In this document: in pieces, positions 42,045 through 51,215 of the stretch
Layout: each line of letters starts with the position of its first letter
Numbering within the stretch: position 1 is the stretch's first letter
Source: an uncultured Paracoccaceae bacterium
Lineage (GTDB): Bacteria; Pseudomonadota; Alphaproteobacteria; Rhodobacterales; Rhodobacteraceae
Reading direction: 5' to 3'
Assembly: GCA_947493145.1 (NCBI GenBank)
Contig: CANLPZ010000002.1
Span: 519,364-583,363 of the forward strand
DNA: 64,000 nucleotides
Position numbers and translations under genes: made by a program
The notes under the pieces: generated by a model
Database searches by the model: none
What the model was told of the DNA's origin: nothing
What the model saw: only the letters and a program-made list of their open reading frames with translations

Positions 42045-42503
42045 GTGAGCGACAAGCAAGATCGAAAGTTAGATCGTATTTCTCATAAAACGGAAGTGAC
42101 AGCTAGAATTAGCGAGACTAGCCGGTTTGTAGGTTTTGGTATGGTCGCTTGGGTCTTTGCCCAACACGCCTCTGGTGCGCCATTTGCCGAAAGCTACTTG
42201 AGCGCTTTTGGCCCAATTGTTCGTGTGGCAGGCGTTTTGGGTGTTTTGGCAATACTTTTTGACTATTTGCAGTATATCGCGGCATATTTCTCCGTTCAGC
42301 AAGCGTTGAAAAACGGTGATGACGGTTATGCCTTCGATCATGATGGGATGGTCATGAAGCTTCAAAAGGGGCTTTTCTGGGCAAAGCAAATTTCTGCCGT
42401 TGCTTCAGCGCTGATCGTAGTCATCACTTTCTCCCTTAGTATCAATCAACCATTGTCAGACGTTAAACCTCCCGAGATTGACGCAGAAGAAGTCTCGGGT
42501 TGA
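42045..42503 (+). CDS. Small membrane protein attached to the restriction operon
   Basis: 152 residues from GTG 42045, two bases after the hsdR stop, so almost surely co-transcribed. A charged N-terminal helix is followed by three hydrophobic segments (GFGMVAWVFAQH, VRVAGVLGVLAILFDYLQYIAA, ISAVASALIVVITFSLSI) and an acidic tail. No family recognised. A membrane protein at the end of a type I system is unusual; it may be a defence accessory or only a passenger. Confidence 0.65.
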   Translation: MSDKQDRKLDRISHKTEVTARISETSRFVGFGMVAWVFAQHASGAPFAESYLSAFGPIVRVAGVLGVLAILFDYLQYIAAYFSVQQALKNGDDGYAFDHDGMVMKLQKGLFWAKQISAVASALIVVITFSLSINQPLSDVKPPEIDAEEVSG

Positions 42504-43000
42504 GTAGAGAGCGATCCGCTAAATTTTGGCGTGGTGCGTATCTACGCCAGCTCGTTTACCCTAAAATGTTTTGACCGAGTGCATCGAGCCCGTGCCTTCA
42601 AGCGCGGGCAACTTGTCTCAATAGACTGCACCGAGGCTCAACGGGCCGTTGGCCCGCTCACCCCGATCCAGACATCATTCCTTTTGTTTGGTCCGCCCAA
42701 CATCCCTGACCGTGGCGGTCAACCTTAGTCCATCCCCAAAATCAGCCACCAATTTCCCTTGTCTCGCAGGCGAGCCATTCCTCGCGCGGCAAATTGGCGT
42801 CTGATTTTGGCGCAGACATTTTCTTCGCAAATGTGGCCGATTGACAGCCCCGTTCAGGGCCGTGGGTCGGGCTTTGCCCTCTCCCACTCTGTTCCGCCGA
42901 ATACATGCGTATTCGGTCAGATCAGGTGGCCGAGGCGCAGCCCATCGGCGGAAGGGGGCGCGAAGCCTTACCCGCGTCACTTTGATCGAGGAGGCCACAA
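42504..43000 (+). other. Non-coding leader upstream of ardC
   Basis: About 500 bases without a credible gene. It holds copy B of the leader element (CATTCCTCGCGCGGCAAATT 42777-42796; TGACAGCCCC 42842-42851) and a perfect 8-bp hairpin CCGAATAC-ATGC-GTATTCGG (42897-42916). It ends with GAGGAGG before the ardC ATG. Hairpin-rich leaders before antirestriction genes can act as single-strand promoters in some plasmids; that role here is inference. Confidence 0.45.
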
Positions 43001-43879
43001 ATGGCACCGAAGTTTGATGTTTATGCCCATGTCACCGACACCATTATTGCAGAGATCGAGGCAGGCACGCCGCCATGGCGCAAGCCGTGGACGGGGAGTG
43101 CGTCCGGCATTGCCTTGCCGACCCGACATAACGGCGAAGAGTATCGCGGGATTAATGTCCTGATGCTTTGGGTCATGGCGGCCAAGCAAGGCCATGTGTC
43201 CAGCCGGTGGATGACCTACAAGCAGGCCCAAGAGCTGGGCGGACAAGTCCGCAAAGGCGAAACGTCGTCGACCGTGGTCAAATACGGGACGTTCACCAGA
43301 GAGAACGAACTGGGCATCGAGGAAGAGCTGCCCTATGCGCGCGCCTATCGTGTGTTCAATGCTGATCAGATCGAGGGATTGCCGGAGGATTACTACATCC
43401 GGCCCGAGGCCCCGCGCGATCTTGGCACGGCGGAAGATCCAGAGCTTGAGGCGTTTTTCAGCCGGACAGGGGCGGAGATCCTCACCAGCGACGACCCGCG
43501 CGCCTATTACAGCCCCGCCAAAGATCACATCCACATGCCGCCGATTTCCACGTTTCACGATGCAGCAGGCTATTATGGGACGTTGGCCCATGAGCTTATC
43601 CATTGGACCGGCAGCGAAAAGCGGCTTGAGCGGATCAAGAAATTTGCGAACCGCGAAGCCTATGCCTTTGAAGAGCTGGTGGCGGAAATCGGTGCTTGTT
43701 TTCTTGGTGCTCAGATTGGCGTCGCGCCGGAATTTGACCAAAGCGCCGCGTACGTTGAAGGGTGGTTGAAAGCGCTCAAAGAGGACAAACGGGCGATTTT
43801 TCGCGCGGCGTCCGAGGCGCAAAAGGCAGCCGACTTTGTTTTGAACGCTGCAGTTCAAAGTAAGGAGGTGGCAGCATGA
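43001..43879 (+). CDS. ardC: ArdC-like antirestriction protein
   Basis: 292 residues. The N-terminal ArdC single-strand-DNA-binding domain (IIAEIEAGTPPWRKPWTG, YRGINVLMLW, WMTYKQAQELGGQVRKGE) is followed by a zincin-type metallopeptidase core with HELIHW near residue 200 and a downstream Glu (AFEELVAEIGACFLG). ArdC proteins enter or are made early in recipients and protect incoming DNA from restriction. The gene lies on the side of oriT opposite the relaxase genes, where a leading region is expected. Confidence 0.92.
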   Translation: MAPKFDVYAHVTDTIIAEIEAGTPPWRKPWTGSASGIALPTRHNGEEYRGINVLMLWVMAAKQGHVSSRWMTYKQAQELGGQVRKGETSSTVVKYGTFTRENELGIEEELPYARAYRVFNADQIEGLPEDYYIRPEAPRDLGTAEDPELEAFFSRTGAEILTSDDPRAYYSPAKDHIHMPPISTFHDAAGYYGTLAHELIHWTGSEKRLERIKKFANREAYAFEELVAEIGACFLGAQIGVAPEFDQSAAYVEGWLKALKEDKRAIFRAASEAQKAADFVLNAAVQSKEVAA

Positions 43880-44079
43880 TCCCTGATTTTCACAGCGATG
43901 ATTTTGCAACCGCGCGACTGGAAGACACTGTGAGCTTGCGAAGCGCCGCCCGTGAGGCCCGCGCCACGCTTTACGCGGTGTTGAACCGGCTGGAGCTGAA
44001 CGACCTGGACGGCGAGGAACAGCCCTATATCGACGATTGTCTTGGGGCTCTCGCAATCCTTGAGGAGGCCTTGCGATGA
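43876..44079 (+). CDS. Small acidic protein coupled to ardC
   Basis: 67 residues, starting in the ardC stop codon (ATGA overlap). Helical and rich in Asp, Glu and Leu (REARATLYAVLNRLELNDLD). No named family. Translational coupling suggests that it works with, or is regulated like, ArdC. Confidence 0.6.
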   Translation: MIPDFHSDDFATARLEDTVSLRSAAREARATLYAVLNRLELNDLDGEEQPYIDDCLGALAILEEALR

Positions 44080-44293
44080 CTTAAGACCCTGTCGCGGTGC
44101 CTAAAGGGGGACAGTTGCCGCTTGGCTTGCGCGAGTGCCACCCAAGTGGCATCGCGATTTGGATTTGCATTGCCTCTTCGTCTTAGGGCAAGAGGCTCGC
44201 GCTGCAGGCTCCGGCCAGTCTCGAAAGATAAGCGGTGGGAGTGTGATCGTCTCTGCGCGGTTTGTAGGCGTGTAGAATTCTTTTGGCAAAATA

Positions 44294-45298
44294 CTACAGA
44301 TTTTCGAGTGAGCGATATGAACGCACGTGCTCAATCAATCTGCGAAACTCGCTGTCGTCGTCCGCGCCCTTCCAGCGATTTGCAAACCGACACACAATCT
44401 GTAGGTTTCCGGCTTCGTAGTGACCGTCGCTGTCGATCCTATCAAGCGAGCAAAAGAGTTCATTATCCCCGTTTTTCTCATCCATTTCGAGCGGCAAGCC
44501 GGTTAACGCGCAAAGGCCTTCCTGAAGTTCAAGCAGGCCCACTATGTGCTTCTCAAGCTCTACCTTTGAAGCGAAACGAAACTCCTTGTTCCTGGCTTTT
44601 TGTGTTGTCTGTTGGCCGTTGGCGTATCGCGTAGTTTTCAACGCAGTTTCAGCCATTCTCTCTTCGGCTACCCTGTAGGCCACCATCTGCCGTCTAGAAT
44701 AGCTTTTAACCTCACTGTATTTGCTAGACGCTTTTTCGTTCTTGTTTCGCCACAACTGGCGGTCATGCCAAGGGCTCAAATCATCGCCATTAATGAGTGC
44801 CAAGGCATATTGGGCGTTGTCCTCTCGAAGCTCCTGGAGCGTTGCCTCTGTCGAGAGAAAGTCACGGGCTTTGGCATGCAGTGATCGCCACAGAAGGTGG
44901 CTCCCTGTTCGGGTACGGTCAGTCCACGCATTGCATGGTTTGTGACAAACCACGACCTCTCGTTTCCGACCAACTGGTTCGATCTTTCTCTCAAAGCTCG
45001 GTGGCTCAGCGGTAGAAATCGTCCAATATAGACGCTCTCCGTCGCGATGGATCCAAACATCACCGCTGGTCTCGGAGATGATAGTCATTAGATTATACCA
45101 TCGAGCGGCGACAGGTCTTGTAGGCGTAAGACCAGCAGCTGTTTTACCTTGCATCCTTGATAGGATGTACTCTTCTCGCTGGCCTTGTTCCCAGAGCGGC
45201 TGCGCGTCCAGGTCATTCATTGTCGCGACGGTTCCACGCTCAAGGCATACCGGCCACTCGTAGTTCTCCTGTCCAAAATTTGCGATGTATACTCTCAT
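44294..45298 (-). CDS. HNH endonuclease with unassigned N-terminal domain
   Basis: 334 residues. The C-terminal 90 residues are HNH-like: EGLCALTGLPLEM, then LDRIDSDGHYEAGNLQIVC and NRWKGADDDSEF, with Asp/His/Asn positions of a beta-beta-alpha-metal nuclease. The N-terminal 140 residues (VYIANFGQENYEWPVCLERGTV, TPTRPVAARWYNLMTIISET, DVWIHRDGERLYWT) form a separate domain, possibly of the PUA/EVE-like type that reads modified bases; this is inference. It is transcribed opposite to its neighbours and stands between ardC and oriT. Likely a stand-alone, perhaps modification-dependent, restriction nuclease. Confidence 0.7.
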   Translation of the reverse strand: MRVYIANFGQENYEWPVCLERGTVATMNDLDAQPLWEQGQREEYILSRMQGKTAAGLTPTRPVAARWYNLMTIISETSGDVWIHRDGERLYWTISTAEPPSFERKIEPVGRKREVVVCHKPCNAWTDRTRTGSHLLWRSLHAKARDFLSTEATLQELREDNAQYALALINGDDLSPWHDRQLWRNKNEKASSKYSEVKSYSRRQMVAYRVAEERMAETALKTTRYANGQQTTQKARNKEFRFASKVELEKHIVGLLELQEGLCALTGLPLEMDEKNGDNELFCSLDRIDSDGHYEAGNLQIVCRFANRWKGADDDSEFRRLIEHVRSYRSLENL

Positions 45299-45468
45299 TC
45301 AAACACTTCTCGTCTAACCTATCGTTCTTTCTAGCCGCACAACCTCGCGGAAAGCAAAAAGTAACCCACTATTGGGCTCCAGCGAACCGGCAAATTCTGC
45401 TTGCACAAGAACGCCTTGCGCATGTGGCCGGGCTTTGCCCGGCGGTCGCAGCCGATGGCTGCTCTAAA

Positions 45469-45545
45469 CGGAATACAGGCAGTTTATGCAATATTATAAT
45501 ATTGAATCAATTATGGCGAAGTGCCATAACAGGGCTGCCTGTATG
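45469..45545 (+). other. Candidate origin of transfer (oriT)
   Basis: Nested symmetric elements lie just upstream of the mobilisation genes: outer inverted repeat ATACAGGCAG (45473-45482) with CTGCCTGTAT (45535-45544), perfect 16-bp palindrome CAATATTATAATATTG (45489-45504), and hairpin TTATGGC-GAAGT-GCCATAA (45511-45529). AT-rich inverted repeats directly before mobC and the relaxase gene are typical of oriT. The nick site cannot be fixed from sequence alone. Confidence 0.6.
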
Positions 45546-45577
45546 ATGCTGGCAAGAAATAGGGGTGATTACTTCAC

Positions 45578-46168
45578 ATGGGCCGACCGCGCGCACCACG
45601 GCACAAGCGACTGACGCAGAACCAGCGTTTTGCGATCGTGCGCAAGCGTGCCGAAGGGGTGCCAATCGAGGATCTGGCCCGCGAATTCGGCGTCACAACC
45701 CGCAGCATCTTCTACACGTTGAAGGCCGATCAAAGCCGCAAGTTGGATGCGCGCGTGCGCTCCGAACTGGTGAATGTCCGGCTCACACCGAAGGAGCTTG
45801 CGCGCTTTGATGCGGTGTTGACGCGGCATGATATCGCCAGCCGCGCCGAGGGGCTGCGGCGGCTGATCCAATCGTCAAACGATCTCTTTGTTCCTGACGA
45901 CGAACTGGCCAATCAGATGCAGGGGCTCTCGGCCTCTCTCAATCGCACCGGCAACAATATCAACCAGATTGCGCAGCGCCTGAATGAGGCAAAGCGACAG
46001 GGTAAGACGCCGCCATATGGCAATTCTTCCCATGCTCAAGTACGCGCCTTGGCCGGATTGATCTTCGACATCGCTGACCAGGTGCAGGACATGGCGCAAC
46101 GCCGCCGCAGCGCGCTGTCCGGTGATGTTGCACGCGTACTGGGAGGCTTTGCCGATGGCCCGGAATAG
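45578..46168 (+). CDS. MobC-like relaxosome accessory protein
   Basis: 196 residues. An N-terminal HTH-like segment (FAIVRKRAEGVPIEDLAREFGVTTRSIF in part) precedes a ribbon-helix-helix-like stretch (VNVRLTPKELARFDAVL). The C-terminal part has the MobC signature (LNRTGNNINQIAQRLNEAK). It binds oriT and helps the relaxase open the nick region. The 3' end overlaps the relaxase gene by 14 bp. Confidence 0.87.
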   Translation: MGRPRAPRHKRLTQNQRFAIVRKRAEGVPIEDLAREFGVTTRSIFYTLKADQSRKLDARVRSELVNVRLTPKELARFDAVLTRHDIASRAEGLRRLIQSSNDLFVPDDELANQMQGLSASLNRTGNNINQIAQRLNEAKRQGKTPPYGNSSHAQVRALAGLIFDIADQVQDMAQRRRSALSGDVARVLGGFADGPE

Positions 46169-47963
46169 CGCCGTTGCCGCCGCGCAGGAGGCCTTCTTTG
46201 ATCGCGACTGGAGCCGCATTCGCGGCAGCGTTCCGCGCGCCCGTGCCAAGCAGATGGCGCGCGCGGCTATGGGACATTCACCCGCGATTTTCAAAGCCAT
46301 TCGCGACGGCGGCACACACAACAAAACGCAGCTGCGCAACCAGCTAGAATACCTGACCACCAAGTCGAGCTTTATCATCGACAGCCGCGGCACCTATGAC
46401 GGCCAAAGCGTTTTGTCAGCCAAAGAGATCGAGCAGGTCACGCGCCGATTTTCAGCGCAATGGAATGAGGGGTTTCATCCCAAGCTGGGACATACCTCGC
46501 ACCTCTTGATGGCCTTCCCAATTGGCACGCGCGGCGAGGATGTTGCCGACATTACGCGCGAGATTTGCGAGCGTTTCTTTCAGGGCGAAGGCAGCCATTT
46601 TGACTACATCGCCGCCGTGCATGAGGACCGGGACCACCCACACGCCCATATCGTCCTGAACCGGCGCAGCAAGGACGGGGAGTTCTTCTTTCTGAAAGAA
46701 GGGCACCACTTCAACTACGACAGTTTTCGGGAGGCGATGGTGGAGGTGTCGGACCGCTATGGGCTGCGGCTTGAGGCGACGCGAAAGCTCGAACGTGGGA
46801 TCACGACGAAGAGGCCGAGCGATGTAGAACAGCGCCGCGCGGAAACCACTGGCCAGAAGCTCACCGAACGTGAGCGCGTCGGTCCAGAGCTTGACCGTGC
46901 CTTGGCGGAAGTGGCGCAGAACGCGCGGCTTTATCGCGGCCTGGCGGCCGAGGCCTCGCGCGAGAACCAGCATGACATTGCAACAGCCTTGGACAAGGCA
47001 GCGACGCTTTTGAAGCAGGGCAAACCGATTGAAGCAGATGGAAAGGTATATGGCATGGTCGAAGAACAGCATTCGTTTGATGAGGTCGTGGATGCCTTTC
47101 ACGACAAGATCAACCAAGCTGAACGCATTGTGGCGGACGCCCCGGTGGAGCGGCGTGCCGCGCTGGAGCATGAGCTGAACGACATCTATCGCTCTTTGTC
47201 GCATCTGAGCCCCATGGGAACGCAGTCCCACACATTGCTTGAGGATGCGTCCAAGAGTGGGATTTATTCGGCCGCAAACATTCAGGCCGAGGTCCAACAC
47301 GTTTTGCAGGATTCAACTCTTACTGACCGGCTTGAGCAGGCTTTGAAAGGCACTGGTATTGATGCGCAGGATGTGACGCGACGCGTTGAAATCGGCGCGG
47401 GCAATGCTGCGTTGGAACGGCAGTGGTTAGGACAAGATCTGAAGGCCATTGCCGACAAAGAAGGCTTTGACCTGTCTCGCGCCGATGAACTGGAGAAGGC
47501 GATCGACCGCCTTGACCAGGTGCACAGTGATCTTGGCCATGTGTTGGCAGATGCTGAGGTTCTTAAAGACAGTGGGGCGGTGGAGGTCGACCGACAGGAA
47601 GCCATCATCGACCGGCTGCCGCCGACCACGGCTGATATCCTGAGCCGTGTGCGGGACGACCCGACCGCAGATCCTTTCCGCAGCGATCTGGAGCGCGAGA
47701 CCTTGCGAGCTGAGATGGAGGAGCTGGTCGGTGAAGAGGGCACCCCGGACTTGGCGATCGGCGATGAGGCCACGCTGGAGGAACATATCGAAGACCGCCT
47801 GGACCGGCTTTATGCGGCCAAAGCCTACCCGCAGAGCGATGCTGCTCTGGCGAACAGTGTGGCGATGGAGCATGTCCTCGACGAGATCGCCAATGAGGAA
47901 ATAGACCTCCAACGCGAGCGGCATGTCGATGCCGACGGCGAAAAGGGCGTGACGCATGGGTAA
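46155..47963 (+). CDS. Relaxase (VirD2/MOBP-type)
   Basis: The start is taken at ATG 46155 (MARNSAVAAAQ) because GGGAGG lies nine bases upstream; ATG 46122 is deep inside mobC. 602 residues. N-terminal relaxase domain with a Tyr near LEYLTTKSS as possible catalytic residue, then HEDRDHPHAHIVLNR near residue 156, the His-rich motif III of MOBP enzymes. The C-terminal 400 residues are acidic and helical. It nicks oriT and pilots the strand into the recipient. Overlaps virD4 by 8 bp. Confidence 0.88.
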   Translation: MARNSAVAAAQEAFFDRDWSRIRGSVPRARAKQMARAAMGHSPAIFKAIRDGGTHNKTQLRNQLEYLTTKSSFIIDSRGTYDGQSVLSAKEIEQVTRRFSAQWNEGFHPKLGHTSHLLMAFPIGTRGEDVADITREICERFFQGEGSHFDYIAAVHEDRDHPHAHIVLNRRSKDGEFFFLKEGHHFNYDSFREAMVEVSDRYGLRLEATRKLERGITTKRPSDVEQRRAETTGQKLTERERVGPELDRALAEVAQNARLYRGLAAEASRENQHDIATALDKAATLLKQGKPIEADGKVYGMVEEQHSFDEVVDAFHDKINQAERIVADAPVERRAALEHELNDIYRSLSHLSPMGTQSHTLLEDASKSGIYSAANIQAEVQHVLQDSTLTDRLEQALKGTGIDAQDVTRRVEIGAGNAALERQWLGQDLKAIADKEGFDLSRADELEKAIDRLDQVHSDLGHVLADAEVLKDSGAVEVDRQEAIIDRLPPTTADILSRVRDDPTADPFRSDLERETLRAEMEELVGEEGTPDLAIGDEATLEEHIEDRLDRLYAAKAYPQSDAALANSVAMEHVLDEIANEEIDLQRERHVDADGEKGVTHG

Positions 47964-49845
47964 GGCGCGGATCGCACTCGGCGTCATTAGCTTTGCTCTT
48001 CTCGGCGCGGTGCTGGGATATGTTCTGGCGTCGGCCTTTCTGTCGTTCCGCTGGTTCGGGGTCGGGGCGAATATCGATTTCCTGATGTTGACACGCAGCT
48101 ATGGGGTTCTTCGAACAACCCACCCGGGCGATATGCAGATTGTTCACTTGATCGTGGGGATCAGCACTGGTGCCGGTGTTTTGCTCAGTGCGGTCTTGAT
48201 GAACGATGCGCTGACCAAATTTGGGGAAACCCACTGGCAGCAGATGTCGGAGATGAAGCGGAACGGCTTTTTCGGCAAGCCCGGCCACGGCTTTGTCCTA
48301 GGCAAAATGGGCAAGCCTAAGAGCCGAAAGCCCTTTGTCATGTCCAAGGTTTTTCCCCATGCTTTGATCGTCGCCCCGACCGGACGCGGCAAGACGACGG
48401 GGTTCGTCATCCCGAACCTTCTGACCTATCAAGGCAGTACAGTGGTGCTCGACGTAAAAGGTGAAAATTTCGAGACGACGGCGCGCCACAGGGCAGCGCA
48501 GGGCGACAAGGTTTTCCGGTTCGCGCCCACAGACTGGAAGTATGGCCGCTCGCACCGGTACAATCCTTTGCTGCGAATATCGGCGCTGGAAAACGTCGAC
48601 CGCCAACAGATGGAGCTGCAACTCCTGGCCTCGCTGTTTCTGCAAGCAGATAACGACCGCGTCCAAGGGCTCCTCGATGGCGGTATCGATCTATTCGTGG
48701 CGGCAGGGCTTTTAGCATTCGAGCGAAATCGGCCGACCCTGGGCGAGATTTATCGCATCGCCGCATCAGGCGGAGACAAGCAGAAAGAGTACCGCCGCCG
48801 TGCAGACGAGGTGGTCAATCCAGCCGCCAAGCTGATTTTCATGCGCATGGCCTCGACCAACAACGACACGCTGACGTCTTATCTGTCGCTCTTGATGACA
48901 TCTGGTCTCAAGCAGTGGTCGAACCCTGCCATCGATCGCGCAACAGCAACTTCAGACTTCGATTTCCGCGACATCCGAAAATCGCCGTTTTCGGTTTATC
49001 TCGTGGTCGAACCGCTGATGGTAAAACCGCTCGCGCCGTTGATCCGCTTGTTCTTCTCGGATTTGCTGGCATCGCTTCAGGATCATGAACCTGGCAAGGA
49101 CGAACCCTGGCCGGTGATGATCATGCTCGATGAGTTCAACCGCCTCGGCAAAATGCCCATCGTTCTGGACAGCATCGAAACTCTGCGCTCTTACCGCGCC
49201 AATCTCGCGATCGTCACCCAGACCATCCCTGCGCTCGATGAAATCTATGGCGAAAACGCCCGCCGCGCCTTGCAGGGTAACGCAGGCATCAAGCTCTATC
49301 TGACCCCCTCAGATGAAAAGACCATCGAAGAGCTCAGCAAAGCCGTTGGCAAAACCACCAAGCGCGTTGTGACCCGCTCGCGTTCTGTCGGCCGAAACCC
49401 TTTCGCTGGTCGCAGCATGTCTGAACGGACTGAAGAAACCGCGCTCCTACCTGAGGATGAGGCGCGGCGCATGGACCTTGATGACATCGTTCTGGTGGTC
49501 GATGCGCAAATGCCCGTACGCGCCAAGCGGATCAAATACTATGATGATCGGTTTTTCAAGCTGATCTCCGACAAGCAGACCGGCGATCTGCCATATCCCT
49601 CGGCGGGGGATCAAATGCGCGGCCTGCAAGGGCAGATCAAGGCGCTGGAAGCGAAGATTGGAGCGCTTGAGATGCCGAGGGCGGTTTCACGTGGCTCTGA
49701 AGGCGGTGGGAAACGGCGAGAAGAGATCGATAATTTGGTCAGCGAAAAGCGGGGTGAGCCGAACGAGGACAAGCCTAGTTTGGGCGAATATCAGGCTGGT
49801 TCAGATCGGGTGGAGAAATTTATGGCGGCGGCAGCCCAGGGATGA
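47956..49845 (+). CDS. virD4: Type IV secretion coupling protein VirD4/TraG
   Basis: 629 residues. Two N-terminal membrane helices (ISFALLGAVLGYVLASAFLSF; IVGISTGAGVLLSAVLM), Walker A APTGRGKTTGFVIPN near residue 140, Walker B MIMLDEFNRLGKM near 390, and the conserved LDVKGENFE and LVVEPL motifs. It is the ATPase that delivers the relaxase-DNA complex to the VirB channel. Co-transcribed with mobC and the relaxase. Confidence 0.93.
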   Translation: MGKARIALGVISFALLGAVLGYVLASAFLSFRWFGVGANIDFLMLTRSYGVLRTTHPGDMQIVHLIVGISTGAGVLLSAVLMNDALTKFGETHWQQMSEMKRNGFFGKPGHGFVLGKMGKPKSRKPFVMSKVFPHALIVAPTGRGKTTGFVIPNLLTYQGSTVVLDVKGENFETTARHRAAQGDKVFRFAPTDWKYGRSHRYNPLLRISALENVDRQQMELQLLASLFLQADNDRVQGLLDGGIDLFVAAGLLAFERNRPTLGEIYRIAASGGDKQKEYRRRADEVVNPAAKLIFMRMASTNNDTLTSYLSLLMTSGLKQWSNPAIDRATATSDFDFRDIRKSPFSVYLVVEPLMVKPLAPLIRLFFSDLLASLQDHEPGKDEPWPVMIMLDEFNRLGKMPIVLDSIETLRSYRANLAIVTQTIPALDEIYGENARRALQGNAGIKLYLTPSDEKTIEELSKAVGKTTKRVVTRSRSVGRNPFAGRSMSERTEETALLPEDEARRMDLDDIVLVVDAQMPVRAKRIKYYDDRFFKLISDKQTGDLPYPSAGDQMRGLQGQIKALEAKIGALEMPRAVSRGSEGGGKRREEIDNLVSEKRGEPNEDKPSLGEYQAGSDRVEKFMAAAAQG

Positions 49846-49968
49846 GAGCAGAAAGCATACTTTGTTGCCTGCCGATGAAAGGCTCATTGCAGAAGAAACG
49901 AATACATTCCTAAACTGACTAGGAGACAAGAATTCCTGACCCGTATTTGAAAGATTGACTTTCGAATT

Positions 49969-50856
49969 CTAACGCCCACGTGCGAACCGTGGTGTCCAGC
50001 TCTCAATCAATGCTTCTTCTTCCGCTAAATCTTCATCATCTGGATCTTTGGCCAGCACGTCGCTCGATAACACAGTCAGAGTGAAACCATAACTGCCTAG
50101 CCCAACGACCTCTTCGTCTAAGGGCAAGCTACGAGTACAAGAGAACCAGTCTGCAAGCGTGGTTTGCCCGCACAGGGTTCGACCCGAAGCAACGTTGCCG
50201 GGCTTCCGATTGAATTCGCGTGTAAGACTTTCTGGCAAAGGTGCGCCCTTGCGAAGAAAGGTAAGCTTGTCGAGTTTTTTGAAGCTATCGGACAGGAATG
50301 CGTAGGCGACTTTGTCACCGGAACTGACAATGACCGCCATCGGATAGTCACAACACTCTGCGGCTCTGATTGCCGAGGCCGTCAGCGAGCACTCGGCGCG
50401 GTCGCCCAAAGTGATGATTGCATCAAGGCCGACGCGGCTTGTACCGATGACGTTTGAAACCAGCCTCGACGGCATCAATAGACCAGACGCGAAGTGATCG
50501 GCTTCGAGCTCAATGGAGTTTGATCCTTGCGAGAATCCCGCTTTCGAGATGTGGATCGGAGCTGACCTAAGGATCTCCTCCGGATGCCCTTCTAGAAAGT
50601 AATGCCCAAGCTCGTGGGACACCGTAAATCTGCGGAAACCCTCGCTGACAATATCTGTCGCATAGAAGATTCCGACACGGTCGTCGAAGAAGATAATTCC
50701 TCCGCTGACGCCTGGGCGATCAGGCGGCTTTGGCTCAACTATGATGTCTTCGGCCTCTGCGATCGCAAATGGGTCAACCGGGAAGCTGTCAAACCCCATC
50801 TCTTTGGCCTTTAGCTCGCCCTGACGTCGCGCCATAGTGAGGCGGAACTTGCTCAT
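49969..50856 (-). CDS. ImmA/IrrE-type zinc peptidase, CapP-like
   Basis: 295 residues. COG2856-type metallopeptidase with HELGHYFLEGH at residues 81-91 (HExxH) in the N-terminal domain; the C-terminal half is an extra domain. It overlaps the HTH gene by 4 bp. In known CBASS loci a peptidase (CapP) cleaves a paired repressor (CapH) when single-stranded DNA appears, and this pair sits divergent to a CBASS operon. The same pair type also occurs in prophages and ICEs as an SOS-like switch, so element regulation is the alternative. Confidence 0.82.
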   Translation of the reverse strand: MSKFRLTMARRQGELKAKEMGFDSFPVDPFAIAEAEDIIVEPKPPDRPGVSGGIIFFDDRVGIFYATDIVSEGFRRFTVSHELGHYFLEGHPEEILRSAPIHISKAGFSQGSNSIELEADHFASGLLMPSRLVSNVIGTSRVGLDAIITLGDRAECSLTASAIRAAECCDYPMAVIVSSGDKVAYAFLSDSFKKLDKLTFLRKGAPLPESLTREFNRKPGNVASGRTLCGQTTLADWFSCTRSLPLDEEVVGLGSYGFTLTVLSSDVLAKDPDDEDLAEEEALIESWTPRFARGR

Positions 50857-51188
50857 TTCTCCGCTTTCTTTTGGTTCATCAGGTCAATCATCATCTGAAT
50901 GTGCTCTCTGTCCCCGTCAGATAGGTTCTCTTCCCCTCGGAACGCTGTTGTTGCCTGGCCCATCTCCGAGGTGCGCCCGAGGAGGTAGTCTGAAGTCACA
51001 TTCAATGCCTTTGCCAGGGATCGGATATTGGCGAAAGATGGCTTTCGTCGTTCCTTCTCGAAATGTCCGATGGCGGATGGTTGCAGGCCGGCCTTTGCGG
51101 CCAATTCGGTTTGATTAAGTTCTCTGTTTTCTCTGGCTCGGCGTAACCTTTCGCCGAATCCTCCCGTTTCGTCTGTTGAGTTTGACAT
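50853..51188 (-). CDS. XRE-family repressor, CapH-like
   Basis: 111 residues. HTH_3 domain (FGERLRRARENRELNQTELA, LQPSAIGHFEKERRKPSFAN, LAKALNVTSDYLLGRT) followed by a short tail (DREHIQMMIDLMNQKKAEK) that would be the site for cleavage or dimerisation. It is transcribed away from the CBASS operon with a 145-bp shared promoter region. By analogy to CapH it would repress both units until cleaved by the peptidase next door. Confidence 0.82.
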   Translation of the reverse strand: MSNSTDETGGFGERLRRARENRELNQTELAAKAGLQPSAIGHFEKERRKPSFANIRSLAKALNVTSDYLLGRTSEMGQATTAFRGEENLSDGDREHIQMMIDLMNQKKAEK

Positions 51189-51215
51189 GACGCCCTTGGT
51201 TGTGTTACTATGACG

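Noticed and set aside
42531..42728. 65-residue frame in the ardC leader
   Set aside because: It has no ribosome-binding site or recognisable domain. The region is better explained by leader repeats.
49969..51188. ImmA/XRE pair as part of a prophage
   Set aside because: No phage structural or lysis genes are in the window. The direct divergence from CBASS makes a CapH-CapP role, or ICE control, more likely.
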